Source: Clostridiales bacterium
GTDB lineage: Bacteria > Bacillota > Clostridia > Caldicoprobacterales > DTU083
Reading direction: 5' to 3'
Assembly (NCBI GenBank): GCA_012512335.1
Contig: JAAZEK010000290.1
Span: 1 to 6,743, forward strand
DNA length: 6,743 nt
The notes under the pieces were generated by a model. That model was not told where the DNA came from, searched no databases, and was given only the letters and a program-made list of their open reading frames with translations. The first letter of the stretch is position 1. Each line of letters starts with the position of its first letter. This document shows positions 6,265 to 6,743 of the stretch, piece after piece. The position numbers and the translations under genes are program-made.

Positions 6265-6743
6265 CTAGAATAAGCCTTTGCCGCTAGCCCTTTTTACAAC
6301 AAAATTACTACCTACAAGAAAAATTATATTTATCACTGAATTAAACAAATCAATTGCTGAAGAGTAACTCCAGGCCCCTTCTATAATACCTTTTCTATAA
6401 ACATAGGTACTGATAACATCTGCTACTTCATATATAGGCGCTGAGTACAGCAGAAGAATTTTTTCATGTCCAACGTCCAAAATATTTCCCATTCGAAGAA
6501 TGAACAAAACTATAATGGTAGGTAGCAATCCGGGAATTGTAATATGGATTGCCTGACTAAATCGGCCCGCTCCGTCAATTCTAGCTGCCTCATATTGTTC
6601 TTGATCTATTGCTGACAGTGCAGCCAAATATATAATTGAATTCCAACCAATATTCTGCCATATCCCTGAACCTATATAAATAGGTCGGAAAAATGAGGTT
6701 CTCTGAAGCAAGGCAGACCGCTCTCCACCAAAAAATGCAATTA
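6265..6743 (-). CDS. LplB-like carbohydrate ABC transporter permease, 3' part only (runs off right edge)
   Basis: The last 158 residues are visible, and the frame is open through the window edge. A TTG at 6711 is not the start: the codons before it (IAFFGGERSA) continue the family sequence, as LplB-type permeases carry a similar FFGG stretch ahead of this region. The EAA loop is clear at visible residues 51-70 (EAARIDGAGR followed by IHITIP), preceded by the typical WQNIGWNSIIYLAALSAID stretch. Later membrane segments lie at about 71-84 and 133-148, and the end VVKRASGKGLF matches the usual charged tail. It would pair with the LplC-like permease 18 bp downstream. The gene for the substrate-binding lipoprotein is not visible and may lie further upstream or elsewhere. 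Confidence 0.94.
   Translation of the reverse strand, partial: IAFFGGERSALLQRTSFFRPIYIGSGIWQNIGWNSIIYLAALSAIDQEQYEAARIDGAGRFSQAIHITIPGLLPTIIVLFILRMGNILDVGHEKILLLYSAPIYEVADVISTYVYRKGIIEGAWSYSSAIDLFNSVINIIFLVGSNFVVKRASGKGLF

Noticed and set aside
6709..6711. TTG as the start of a short permease
   Set aside because: The frame is open upstream to the edge and the preceding residues match the permease family, so the gene is truncated by the window and not short.

Overview
The window looks like accessory carbohydrate-utilisation DNA from a low-GC Bacillota bacterium, most likely a clostridial or Lachnospiraceae-type anaerobe, with Paenibacillus-like relatives possible. Pointers are the AT-rich sequence, strong GGAGG-type ribosome binding sites, a TTG start, an LplB/LplC-type sugar permease pair and a membrane-bound AraC-type regulator of the kind these bacteria place beside such transporters. 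The taxonomic call is inference from gene style, not a database match.

All five genes lie on the minus strand, so transcription runs from high to low coordinates. In that order they are: the 3' part of an LplB-like ABC permease (cut by the right edge, 6265-6743); a complete LplC/YtcP-like permease (5368-6246); an intracellular family 3 glycoside hydrolase with a NagZ-type Asp-His dyad (3588-5303); a strong hairpin terminator (about 3522-3574); a 762-residue transmembrane sensor fused to an AraC DNA-binding domain (1147-3435); a 307-bp gene-free stretch with a good promoter (1085-1113); and the 5' part of a conserved-looking protein of unknown function, cut by the left edge (1-839).

The likely logic is an uptake-and-cleave module. 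The two permeases form the membrane channel for an oligosaccharide. The cytoplasmic GH3 enzyme removes residues, probably beta-linked N-acetylglucosamine, from the imported sugar. The regulator senses an extracellular signal and controls the module. The solute-binding lipoprotein is not in the window; it may lie beyond the right edge. No ABC ATPase is present either, which fits this transporter class, whose members commonly share an ATPase encoded elsewhere.

The least ordinary features are two perfect palindromes packed into the 64-bp permease-GH3 gap, two more inverted repeats in the regulator's leader, a GH3 active-site loop departing from the textbook NagZ pattern with an N-terminal insertion, and a promoter about 240 nt ahead of the unknown gene. 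No insertion sequence, CRISPR array, tRNA, rRNA or recognisable new defence or mobile system was seen.
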